Part shown: positions 15,579 to 22,817 of the stretch, piece after piece
Numbering within the stretch: the stretch's first letter is position 1
How the letters are laid out: each line of letters opens with the position of its first letter
Assembly (NCBI RefSeq): GCF_051962475.1
Contig: NZ_JBQCCF010000049.1
Span: forward strand, 1 to 62,764
Source: Dyella_A sp051962475
Lineage (GTDB): Bacteria; Pseudomonadota; Gammaproteobacteria; Xanthomonadales; Rhodanobacteraceae
DNA: 62,764 nt
Direction of reading: 5' to 3'
Notes under the pieces: generated by a model
Database searches by the model: none
Seen by the model: only the letters and a program-made list of their open reading frames with translations
What the model was told of the DNA's origin: nothing
Position numbers and translations under genes: made by a program

Positions 15579-17018
15579 ATGAGCACCCTCGTCTTCGTCC
15601 ACGGCTGGAGCGTCACCAGCACCGCCACCTACGGCCAGATGCCGCAGCGCCTGCAGCAACAGGCTGCCACGCTGGGCCTGCCGCTGACCCTGCGCGACCT
15701 CTGGCTCAGCGAGTACGTGAGCTTCGACGACGCGGTGACCATGGACGACCTGGTCCGCGCCTTCGACCACGCTCTGCGCGACCTGCACCTGCTCGAACCC
15801 TCCTTCGCCTGCATCACCCACTCCACCGGCGGGCCGGTGGTGCGCGAGTGGCTGCGCGCCCAACGCGACAAGCCCGGGCGTTACAGCACGATCCGCCTCA
15901 CCCATCTGGTGATGCTCGCACCGGCCAATTTCGGCTCGGCGCTGGCGCAACTCGGCAAGGGCGTGATCGGGCGGCTGAAAGCCTGGTTCGACGGCGTGGA
16001 ACCGGGCCAGCGCATCCTGGACTGGCTGGAGCTGGGCAGCGCGGCCTCGATCTCGCTCAACCTGGATCGCATCCACGGCGGCGACCCGGTGACAAGCGGC
16101 CAGTTTCCGTTCGTGCTGATCGGCGACCGCCCCGACCGCTCGCTCTACGACCATCTCAACAGCTACACCGGCGAAGACGGCTCCGATGGCGTGGTGCGCC
16201 TGGCCGCCGCCAACCTCAACGCGCAGCACGCCGTGCTCAGCACCCAGGACAGCCGCGGCAGCGGCATCGACGCGCTCTCGCTCTATCTCACCCGCGGCCC
16301 GCGCTGCGCGTTCAAGCTGATCCCGGGCGCGGCGCACTCGGGTACCTCCCAGGGCATCCTGGCCAGTGCACAGCCGGCCACTATCGACGCCATCCTGCGC
16401 TGCCTCACCGTGCGCAGCGCCGCCGACTACGCCCGCCTGTGCGATGCCTTCGATGGCGAAAACGCCACGCGCGATGCCGACAAGGTGGAACTGGAACCGG
16501 CCGGCCCGTTCGCGCCGCGCGTGCACATCCACGATCCGCGCAGCCTGCTCATCGTGCGCCTCACCGACGAAGCGGGCGAGCCGCTGAAAGACGCCGGCCT
16601 CCTGCTCACCGCCGGCTTGCCGCCGAGCGCCGATCTGCTGCCACCCGGGTTTCTGATCGACCGCCAGGCCAACTCGCACCAGCGCAGCAGCGTGTCGCTA
16701 TTCCTCAACTACAGTCTGCTGGCCGGCGACGCCCGCGTGGCCGACCCACGCAATCCGCGCAAGACGCTGCGCCCCGCCGTGCTGCCGCATCGCCCCTACG
16801 GCGCCCGCGTGCAGCCGGCCGATCTCGCCGGCCTGGTGCACCACGCACTGGCTGCCAGCGCCATCACCGACGACCTGCTCACCGCGCTCGGCCCCCACCA
16901 GAGCACCGTGCTCGACGTGGTGCTGCCACGCAAGGTTCTCGAAGGCGTGTTCCGCCTCACCCAGAACCTGACGCCGGAGGATTTTCGCCATCCGGTGCCG
17001 GGCAACCTGGTGGGCTGA
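15579..17018 (+). CDS. Alpha/beta hydrolase, lipase-like
   Basis: 479 residues starting at ATG 15579 (GGAG about eight bases upstream). The N-terminal half is an alpha/beta hydrolase: LVFVHGWSVTS forms the oxyanion region, and CITHSTGGPVVREWL carries the nucleophile Ser82 in HSTGG. A late GAAHSG may provide the catalytic His region. No signal peptide is seen, so the enzyme is cytoplasmic or exported by a non-Sec route. The C-terminal third (about 320-479) is unrecognised and beta-rich. It lies 76 bases after the secreted VOC-like gene and may share its transcript. Substrate is unknown. Confidence 0.7.
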   Translation: MSTLVFVHGWSVTSTATYGQMPQRLQQQAATLGLPLTLRDLWLSEYVSFDDAVTMDDLVRAFDHALRDLHLLEPSFACITHSTGGPVVREWLRAQRDKPGRYSTIRLTHLVMLAPANFGSALAQLGKGVIGRLKAWFDGVEPGQRILDWLELGSAASISLNLDRIHGGDPVTSGQFPFVLIGDRPDRSLYDHLNSYTGEDGSDGVVRLAAANLNAQHAVLSTQDSRGSGIDALSLYLTRGPRCAFKLIPGAAHSGTSQGILASAQPATIDAILRCLTVRSAADYARLCDAFDGENATRDADKVELEPAGPFAPRVHIHDPRSLLIVRLTDEAGEPLKDAGLLLTAGLPPSADLLPPGFLIDRQANSHQRSSVSLFLNYSLLAGDARVADPRNPRKTLRPAVLPHRPYGARVQPADLAGLVHHALAASAITDDLLTALGPHQSTVLDVVLPRKVLEGVFRLTQNLTPEDFRHPVPGNLVG

Positions 17019-17024
17019 GCGCAC

Positions 17025-17615
17025 TCAGCGCAGCAGCAGCGCGACCACCGCGACCGCGGCGACCGCCAGCGCTACCCACGCCAACCGCGTGCCCAGGCTG
17101 CGGCGGCGAACCGCGGGCTGCAGCGCGGGCACCGGCTTGCCGGGGCGTGCGCCCGTGGTGGCGGGCATCGGGTTGAGATCATCCCCGTCGCTGCGACGGT
17201 GCAGCAGGGTCACCATGGCTTCGAGCAGCTCGTCGTCGAAGCGGTACGGATCGAAGCGGTCCTTGCCGTGCAGCGCCAGCAGCGTCTGCACGTCGGTGGC
17301 GGCCGGCACGTACTTCATCGACCAGCCGGCGAACGAGGTGGCGCCGATGAACTGTCGCCGCAGCACGGTGAGGTCGCGGTGGCGCGGATCTTTCATCAGC
17401 TGCTGATAGAGCGTGTCGATCTCACCGGGCGGGCCTTCCAGACACTGGAAGAAGCAGCCGTCGCCGTAGTACAGCGCGCCCACCAGGCCGCGGCGCGGAT
17501 TGTTGCGCCGTGACTGCATGAGGATGCGCGCTACCTCCGGCTCCACGCCGCCACCGTTGTCGGTGGGCTGGAACGTGGCGCGGCTGGCGTAGACCAGTTG
17601 CTGGATGTCGGACAT
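17025..17615 (-). CDS. BLUF blue-light photoreceptor with C-terminal membrane anchor
   Basis: 196 residues. Residues 1-103 form a BLUF domain binding FAD: LVYAS with Tyr9, RRNNPRRGLVGALYYGDGCFFQCLEG with Asn38/39 and Gln57, then FAGWSMKY with Trp98 and Met100. The Tyr-Gln-Trp/Met set needed for the photocycle is intact. After a linker of about 70 residues, the C-terminus (GTRLAWVALAVAAVAVVALLLR) is a single hydrophobic helix with a positive start, which suggests a tail anchor in the inner membrane. The start at 17615 is supported by GAAGGGG about 10 bases upstream. It lies 55 bases downstream of yehS on the same strand. No output enzyme is fused. Confidence 0.85.
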   Translation of the reverse strand: MSDIQQLVYASRATFQPTDNGGGVEPEVARILMQSRRNNPRRGLVGALYYGDGCFFQCLEGPPGEIDTLYQQLMKDPRHRDLTVLRRQFIGATSFAGWSMKYVPAATDVQTLLALHGKDRFDPYRFDDELLEAMVTLLHRRSDGDDLNPMPATTGARPGKPVPALQPAVRRRSLGTRLAWVALAVAAVAVVALLLR

Positions 17616-17670
17616 GGAGGGCGCCCCTTCAATGGACGCGGGATCTTCGCACAGCGTCCGCCGCGCCGGT

Positions 17671-18144
17671 TCAGCCTGCGCCACGCAGTCGCAGGGTCAG
17701 GCCCTTGAGGAAGTTGCGCAGCAGTTGGTCGCCGCATTCGCGATAGTTCTTGTGCTCGGGCTGGCGGAACAGTGCGCTCAGTTCCGGCTTGGACACCGGC
17801 ATGCCGGCCTCGGCGAAGATCGCGTGCATGTCCACGTCCTTCAGCTCGAACGCCACGCGCAGCTTCTTCAGCACGATGTTGTTGGTGATGCGCTTCTCCG
17901 GCGGGCGCGGCGGACGGCTCTCGTCGCGGCCGCGGCGGAAGATCACCAGCCCGTCGAGAAAACGCGCCAGCATGGTGTTGCTGCAGGTCTGGTAACCCGG
18001 ATCGTCCTCGCGCAGCAGCATCGCTTGCACGTCTTCCTTCTCCAGCAGGTAGGCCGGGTCGGCCAGCTTGACGATCTCCACCACCTTGGCGTCGCCGAGG
18101 TCGAGCATGTAGCGGATGGCGCGCAGGGTGTCGTTGTGCAGCAT
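17671..18144 (-). CDS. yehS: YehS family protein (DUF1456)
   Basis: 157 residues with two DUF1456 repeats. Each opens with a helix pattern like NDTLRAIRYMLDL or NNIVLKKLRVAFEL and ends in CSNTMLARFLDGLVIFRRG or CGDQLLRNFLKGL. Very close in pattern to E. coli YehS, whose function is unknown. The start is placed at MLHNDTLR, as in YehS. An upstream in-frame ATG at 18177 would add 11 residues and has a GGAGG, though about 13 bases away. It is divergent from the vWA lipoprotein gene and just upstream of the BLUF gene. Confidence 0.88.
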   Translation of the reverse strand: MLHNDTLRAIRYMLDLGDAKVVEIVKLADPAYLLEKEDVQAMLLREDDPGYQTCSNTMLARFLDGLVIFRRGRDESRPPRPPEKRITNNIVLKKLRVAFELKDVDMHAIFAEAGMPVSKPELSALFRQPEHKNYRECGDQLLRNFLKGLTLRLRGAG

Positions 18145-18265
18145 GGCGGCGGTCGATGCGTGAAGGGAAACGCGCATGCTACCGCGCTGCCTCCGGCGCG
18201 TCCGTAACCCCGTTTATCCAGCGGCCCCGTTTCAACCTCCACACCCACCTTGAGGAGGCTGCCCG

Positions 18266-20059
18266 ATGTCCGCCCAAACGCTACTGCTGCGCGCCCTGCC
18301 CGTTGCCCTCGCCGTCGCGCTGGTCGGCTGCGGCCTGTCCCGCCCGGCCAGCGACGAATCCGCCGCAACGCCAACATCGGCGCCACCGAAGGTCGAGACC
18401 CACGCGCGCGACGACGCCGCGCGCCGCGTCACCACCGTCGCTCCACAGGTCGCCAGGTCGCTGCCGCCGGCGCCTCCCACGGCGATCCTCGCCGAGGCCA
18501 GGCTCGCCGGCGCGATGAAGGTTTCCCGCAACGCGGCGCCGATGCCGATGCTCGCCGCGCCGATGGCCCAGCCGTGGCCCGGCGCCGTGAACACCGAGCA
18601 TTACACCCATCGCGACAGCAACCCGGTGCAGCTGGCCAGCGAGCAGCCCGTCTCCACCTTCGGGCTGGACGTGGACACCGGCTCGTACACCAACGTGCGA
18701 CGCATGCTCGAAGCCGGCCAGCTGCCACCGGCCGACGCGGTGCGCGCGGAGGAGTTCATCAACTACTTCGACTACGGCTACGCGCCGCCGGCCGATCGCG
18801 CGCAGCCGTTCAGCGTCACCACCGAGCTGGCGCCGGCGCCGTGGAACCCGGGGCGCGAGCTGCTGCTGATCGGCGTGCAGGGCTATCGGGTGCCGGCCAG
18901 CGCGATTCCCGCCGCCAACCTGGTGTTCCTCATCGATACCTCCGGCTCGATGGACGAGCCGAACAAGCTGCCCCTGCTCAAGGCCTTGCTGAAGCAACTG
19001 GTTACCCGGCTGCGCCAGCAGGATCGCGTGTCCATCGTTACCTATGCCGGCAGCGCCGGCGTGGCGTTGCCCTCCACCGCGGGCGACCAGCATGCCACCA
19101 TCGACGCGGCGATCGACAGCCTCGGCGCCAATGGCTCGACCAACGGCGACGCCGGCATCGACCTGGCCTACGCGCAGGCCGAGCAGGGTTTCATCCCGGG
19201 CGGCGTGAACCGGGTGATCCTCGCCACCGACGGCGACTTCAACGTGGGCACGGTCAGCGAAGCGGCGCTGAAGACCAAGATCGAGGATCACCGCAAGAGC
19301 GGCGTAGCACTCACCACGCTGGGCTTCGGCGAGGGCAACTACAACGACGCCATGGCGGTGATGCTGGCCGATGCCGGCAACGGCAGCCATCACTACATCG
19401 ACAGCCTGCAGGAGGGGCGGCGCGTGCTGGTGGACGAGCTGTCCGCCACGCTGCTCACCATCGCCAAGGACGTGAAGGTGCAGGTGGAGTTCAACCCGGC
19501 GCAGGTGAAGGAGTACCGCCTGATCGGTTACGAGAAGCGCCAGCTCAAGCGCGAGGACTTCAACAACGATGCCGTGGACGCCGGCGACATCGGCGCGGGC
19601 GCCAACGTCACCGCGATCTACGAGATCACCCCAGCGGGTTCGGACGCCGCGCGCGTCGATCCGCTGCGCTACGGCAAGCACGACGCGCGTACCGATCGCA
19701 GCGGCGAGCTGGCCTTCCTGCGCCTGCGCTACAAGCTGCCCGGCCACGATGCCAGCACGCTGATCGAGCGACCGATCGCGGCGACGCCGGCACGTGAGGC
19801 CAGTGCGCGGCTGCGCTTTGCCGCATCGGTGGCCGCGTTTGCCGATGCGCTGCGCGGCGGGCGCTACCTCGATGGCTACGACTACGCGCGGATCGCCGCA
19901 CTGGCGCGCGACGCCCGTGGCGATGATCCGGACGGCTACCGCGCCGGTTTCGTGCAGTTGGTGAACCTCGCCGATGGCCTGAGCACGCGCAGCGCCACCG
20001 CGGACAAGCCGCCGCTCGACGCCGGCTCGATGCCCGCGCCCGGCATCGGCCTGCGCTGA
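18266..20059 (+). CDS. von Willebrand factor type A domain lipoprotein (YfbK-like)
   Basis: 597 residues. The signal ends in a lipobox (VGC, Cys22), so it is a lipoprotein. A proline/alanine-rich linker is followed by an N-terminal von Willebrand-associated region (TFGLDVDTGSYTNVRRML, RAEEFINYFDYGY). The vWA domain has the metal site DTSGSM near residue 230, then ATDGDFNVG and LGFGEGNYNDAMAVMLAD. A C-terminal DUF3520-type domain ends the protein. Start is well supported by GAGGAGG upstream. The family acts in surface or envelope contacts; the partner is unknown. The ECF sigma factor gene follows on the same strand. Confidence 0.9.
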   Translation: MSAQTLLLRALPVALAVALVGCGLSRPASDESAATPTSAPPKVETHARDDAARRVTTVAPQVARSLPPAPPTAILAEARLAGAMKVSRNAAPMPMLAAPMAQPWPGAVNTEHYTHRDSNPVQLASEQPVSTFGLDVDTGSYTNVRRMLEAGQLPPADAVRAEEFINYFDYGYAPPADRAQPFSVTTELAPAPWNPGRELLLIGVQGYRVPASAIPAANLVFLIDTSGSMDEPNKLPLLKALLKQLVTRLRQQDRVSIVTYAGSAGVALPSTAGDQHATIDAAIDSLGANGSTNGDAGIDLAYAQAEQGFIPGGVNRVILATDGDFNVGTVSEAALKTKIEDHRKSGVALTTLGFGEGNYNDAMAVMLADAGNGSHHYIDSLQEGRRVLVDELSATLLTIAKDVKVQVEFNPAQVKEYRLIGYEKRQLKREDFNNDAVDAGDIGAGANVTAIYEITPAGSDAARVDPLRYGKHDARTDRSGELAFLRLRYKLPGHDASTLIERPIAATPAREASARLRFAASVAAFADALRGGRYLDGYDYARIAALARDARGDDPDGYRAGFVQLVNLADGLSTRSATADKPPLDAGSMPAPGIGLR

Positions 20060-20182
20060 ACGTGGCGCCATGCGCGCCCTGTTTCCGGCCGGCGCGGCCG
20101 CAGCGATGACGGATGCCCCCGCATCCTTCCCCCATCGCCGCGCGCCGGCCGGGACTCCGTGCCCTCTCGATGCGCCTTATCC

Positions 20183-20202
20183 GTACGCGGCAAATCGCGT
20201 AC
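20183..20202. promoter_or_regulatory. Palindrome just upstream of the ECF sigma factor start
   Basis: GTACGCG (20183-20189) and CGCGTAC (20196-20202) are perfect inverted repeats separated by six bases. The second arm ends 11 bases before the ATG at 20214. It could be an operator or a hairpin that hides the ribosome-binding region. Function is inferred only. Confidence 0.4.
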
Positions 20203-20213
20203 CCTCGCCGCCC

Positions 20214-20768
20214 ATGGATGTGGCGGTCGACCCCGATGCGCAGCTGATGCTGGCCTACTCCCGCGGCGACCTCGCCGCGTTCGAGGCGCTGTATGCGAAG
20301 CATCGGGGCACGCTGTACCGCTTCGTGCTGCGCAGCGTGCGCGACCGCTCGCTGGCCGACGAGGTGTTCCAGGACACCTGGAGCCGCGTCATCGCGGCGC
20401 GTTCGCGCTACCAGCCGCAGGCAAAGTTCAGCACCTGGCTGCTGCAGATCGCGCACCACCTGATCATCGACGGCCACCGCCGCAAGCGTCCGCTGGCCGA
20501 CGGCGACGAAGCGGAAACCGCGCTGGCCCACCACGCGGCACCCGCGCACGAACAACCCGAGCACGCGCTGTCCGACTTCGAGCAGCGCCGCGGCCTGCAG
20601 CGCGCCATCGAGCAGCTGCCTGACGATCAACGTACCGCCGTGCTGCTGCGGCTGGAGCACGAGCTGAGCCTGGAGGAGATCGCGCAGATCACCGGCGTCG
20701 GCCGCGAGACGGCGAAATCCCGCCTGCGCTACGCCATGACCAAACTGCGCGACGTACTGAGCCCATGA
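20214..20768 (+). CDS. ECF-type RNA polymerase sigma factor
   Basis: 184 residues with sigma-70 region 2 (YSRGDLAAFEALYAKHRGTLYRFVLR, DEVFQDTWSRVI) and region 4 (IEQLPDDQRTAVLLRLEHELSLEEIAQITGVGRETAKSRLRYAMTKLR). Regions 1 and 3 are absent, as in ECF factors. The ATG at 20214 opens the conserved domain. Its stop overlaps the next start (ATGA), and that gene looks like an anti-sigma factor, a classical pairing. The target regulon is unknown; the vWA lipoprotein gene immediately upstream is a candidate member. Confidence 0.93.
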   Translation: MDVAVDPDAQLMLAYSRGDLAAFEALYAKHRGTLYRFVLRSVRDRSLADEVFQDTWSRVIAARSRYQPQAKFSTWLLQIAHHLIIDGHRRKRPLADGDEAETALAHHAAPAHEQPEHALSDFEQRRGLQRAIEQLPDDQRTAVLLRLEHELSLEEIAQITGVGRETAKSRLRYAMTKLRDVLSP

Positions 20769-21712
20769 CCACGCCCCTGCCCCCACACGACGACGACGAC
20801 CTGCCCGGCGAGGCGGAGCTGAAGGCGCTCTACGATCGCCTGCCGTCGCACGAGCCCGGGCCGGCGCTGGATGCGGCGGTGCTGCGCGCCGCCTCCGCGG
20901 CCGTGGCGAGCGATGCACCGCAGCGACACACCCGCCGGCGCTGGCCGGTGGCGCTGGGCAGCGCGGCCACGCTGGTGCTCGCCGCGGGTCTGGCGTGGCA
21001 CATGCGCAAGCTGCCCGCCGACCTGCCGACCGCCTCGCCAGCATCCGCACCGGCAGCGGCGGCCCCAGCCGATGTCGACGCTGCACGTGCTTCGCAAGCC
21101 GCCGGAAAGCTTGCCGATGCGGCCGTGGAGCGCGCCGAGCCCGCCGCGATGCAAGTGCGCCGCAGCAAGTCCGCACCTCAGCCCGCCGCCGTCGCGAACC
21201 AACCCACCGTCGCCGAGGACCGGCGCGCGTACGCAGCCCCTGCGCTGAAGGTCCAGTCCCGCGCCGCGTCGTCTTCGACCACATCAGCGAACGGCATCGC
21301 CGCCCCCAAGCCAGCCACACCGGTCGCGCCGGCGCCCGCGCCGGCATCGGCGGAACGGGCAGACCGCGTCGCTCCCCTGCGCGAAGCAGCCTCCGCAGCG
21401 CCGGCACCGCCCCCGCCACCCGCACCGCCGGCGCCGCCCGCCGAGGTGATGCAGGCCGCGCCCGCGCCGCAGGCCGAATCGGCTCCCACCGCCCCGTCCG
21501 CGGACGCGCCGTCGATGATGATGAACCTGCGCGCCGCGCCCCCCGAGGAAGCGATGACGCCAGCGATGGCTGCGGAGCTGCAGGCGATCCGCCTGCTCTA
21601 TGCGCACGGCGATACCACCGCCGCCCGCGCGCGGCTCGATGCGTTCCATCGCGAACATCCGCACGCCGTGCTGCCGCCGGATCTGCAGCGGCATCTGGAC
21701 ACCACGCCGTGA
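20765..21712 (+). CDS. Putative anti-sigma factor, single-pass membrane protein
   Basis: 315 residues. An acidic N-terminal cytoplasmic part of about 57 residues (DLPGEAELKALYDRLP) precedes one transmembrane helix (WPVALGSAATLVLAAGLAW, about residues 60-78). A long Ala/Pro-rich, low-complexity periplasmic region follows, then a short conserved-looking C-terminal helix pair (MTPAMAAELQAIRLLYAHGD, RARLDAFHREHPHAVLPPDL). There is no zinc-binding anti-sigma motif. Position, topology and four-base overlap with the sigma gene suggest an anti-sigma role; this is inference. Confidence 0.65.
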   Translation: MTTPLPPHDDDDLPGEAELKALYDRLPSHEPGPALDAAVLRAASAAVASDAPQRHTRRRWPVALGSAATLVLAAGLAWHMRKLPADLPTASPASAPAAAAPADVDAARASQAAGKLADAAVERAEPAAMQVRRSKSAPQPAAVANQPTVAEDRRAYAAPALKVQSRAASSSTTSANGIAAPKPATPVAPAPAPASAERADRVAPLREAASAAPAPPPPPAPPAPPAEVMQAAPAPQAESAPTAPSADAPSMMMNLRAAPPEEAMTPAMAAELQAIRLLYAHGDTTAARARLDAFHREHPHAVLPPDLQRHLDTTP

Positions 21713-22305
21713 GCGAGGCGTTGCAGGCGCTGGCGGGTCGTTGTCAGCACGAACAGGACATCAAGAAAAGCCGCTTCCTCGCGCTGGCCGCACCGGTGGA
21801 TACACCCGAGGAAGCGCTGGCCTTCGTGCAGGAAGTAAGCGACCCCACGGCCACGCACAACTGCTGGGCGTACCGCATCGGCCAGGCCTACCGCTTCAAC
21901 GACGACGGCGAGCCCGGCGGCACCGCCGGCCGGCCGATCCTGCAGGCCATCGAAGGCCAGGGCATCGATCACGTGGTGGTGGTGGTCACACGCTGGTACG
22001 GCGGCATCAAGCTTGGCGCCGGTGGACTGGCCCGCGCCTACGGCGGTACCGCGGCCGAGTGCCTGCGCCTGGCCGAGCGCGTATCGATCGTGCCGATGGC
22101 CACTCTGGCACTGTCGTGCGATTTTGCCGACCTCGCCCTGCTCAAGGCGCGCCTGCCCGAACTGGAGGCCATACTGGACAGCGAAACCTTCCACGCCGAA
22201 GGTGCCGACCTGATCGTGCGGTTGCCCCAGGCGCGCGTGGACGAAGCGCTCACTCGCATCACCGACCTGACCCGCGGCCGCAGCCTCATCCGGCGCGCCG
22301 ACTGA
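21709..22305 (+). CDS. yigZ: YigZ/IMPACT family protein
   Basis: 198 residues. The N-terminal UPF0029/IMPACT domain is clear: IKKSRFLALAAPV, THNCWAYRIG, NDDGEPGGTAGRPIL and VVVVTRWYGGIKLGAGGLARAYG. A C-terminal domain of about 65 residues (DUF1949-like) follows. The start is a GTG overlapping the stop of the preceding gene (GTGA), so expression is coupled to the sigma/anti-sigma pair. E. coli YigZ has no firm biochemical role; eukaryotic IMPACT regulates translation control. Confidence 0.9.
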   Translation: MSEALQALAGRCQHEQDIKKSRFLALAAPVDTPEEALAFVQEVSDPTATHNCWAYRIGQAYRFNDDGEPGGTAGRPILQAIEGQGIDHVVVVVTRWYGGIKLGAGGLARAYGGTAAECLRLAERVSIVPMATLALSCDFADLALLKARLPELEAILDSETFHAEGADLIVRLPQARVDEALTRITDLTRGRSLIRRAD

Positions 22306-22335
22306 TTTCCCATCCCCACTGACGGAAGCCCGCCC

Positions 22336-22689
22336 ATGACCCGTGATCCAGCTGTCTTTCCCGATGACCACAATGGCGACGCCCTGTGGAACATGGTCGG
22401 CCAGGGCGAGGATCTGTCGATCCCGCGCGAAGTGGATTTCGCCGTGCTGTTCCCGTCCGAGGACAACGCGCTGAAGTTCGCCGTGCACCTGCTGCGCAAC
22501 GACCAGAAAGTCTCGTTCTCTGCCTATGAGGACAGCGACGACATGCCGTGGCAGGTGCTGGTGCATCCCTTCATGGAGCTCACCTACGCCAACGTCGACG
22601 GCTTCGAGAAGCTGGTGGCCGAGGCCGCCGAAGCGTTCGACGGCGTCAACGACGGCTGGGGCTGCGAGTCCTACGCCGCCGGGGCATGA
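22336..22689 (+). CDS. rraB: RraB family protein (ribonuclease E regulator-like)
   Basis: 117 residues matching the RraB/DUF695-like fold. It has an acidic N-terminus with FPDDHNGDALWNMV, a central strand-helix-strand with VDFAVLFPSEDNALKFAVHLL, and a C-terminal ANVDGFEKLVAEAAEAFDGVNDGWGCESY resembling the RraB end. E. coli RraB binds RNase E and restrains degradosome activity. RNase E itself is not in this window. It lies 30 bases after yigZ on the same strand. Confidence 0.78.
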   Translation: MTRDPAVFPDDHNGDALWNMVGQGEDLSIPREVDFAVLFPSEDNALKFAVHLLRNDQKVSFSAYEDSDDMPWQVLVHPFMELTYANVDGFEKLVAEAAEAFDGVNDGWGCESYAAGA

Positions 22690-22817
22690 CGCACCATCTT
22701 GCGGGCATGCTCCGGCCCGTTCGCGCGTCGCCCGGATATTGAATCGCCGCGCAACCGCCCCACCTCCTCCCGGTGGTGCGACGCGCGCCACGCTCCCATT
22801 GCCGCCAGCGAGATCCC

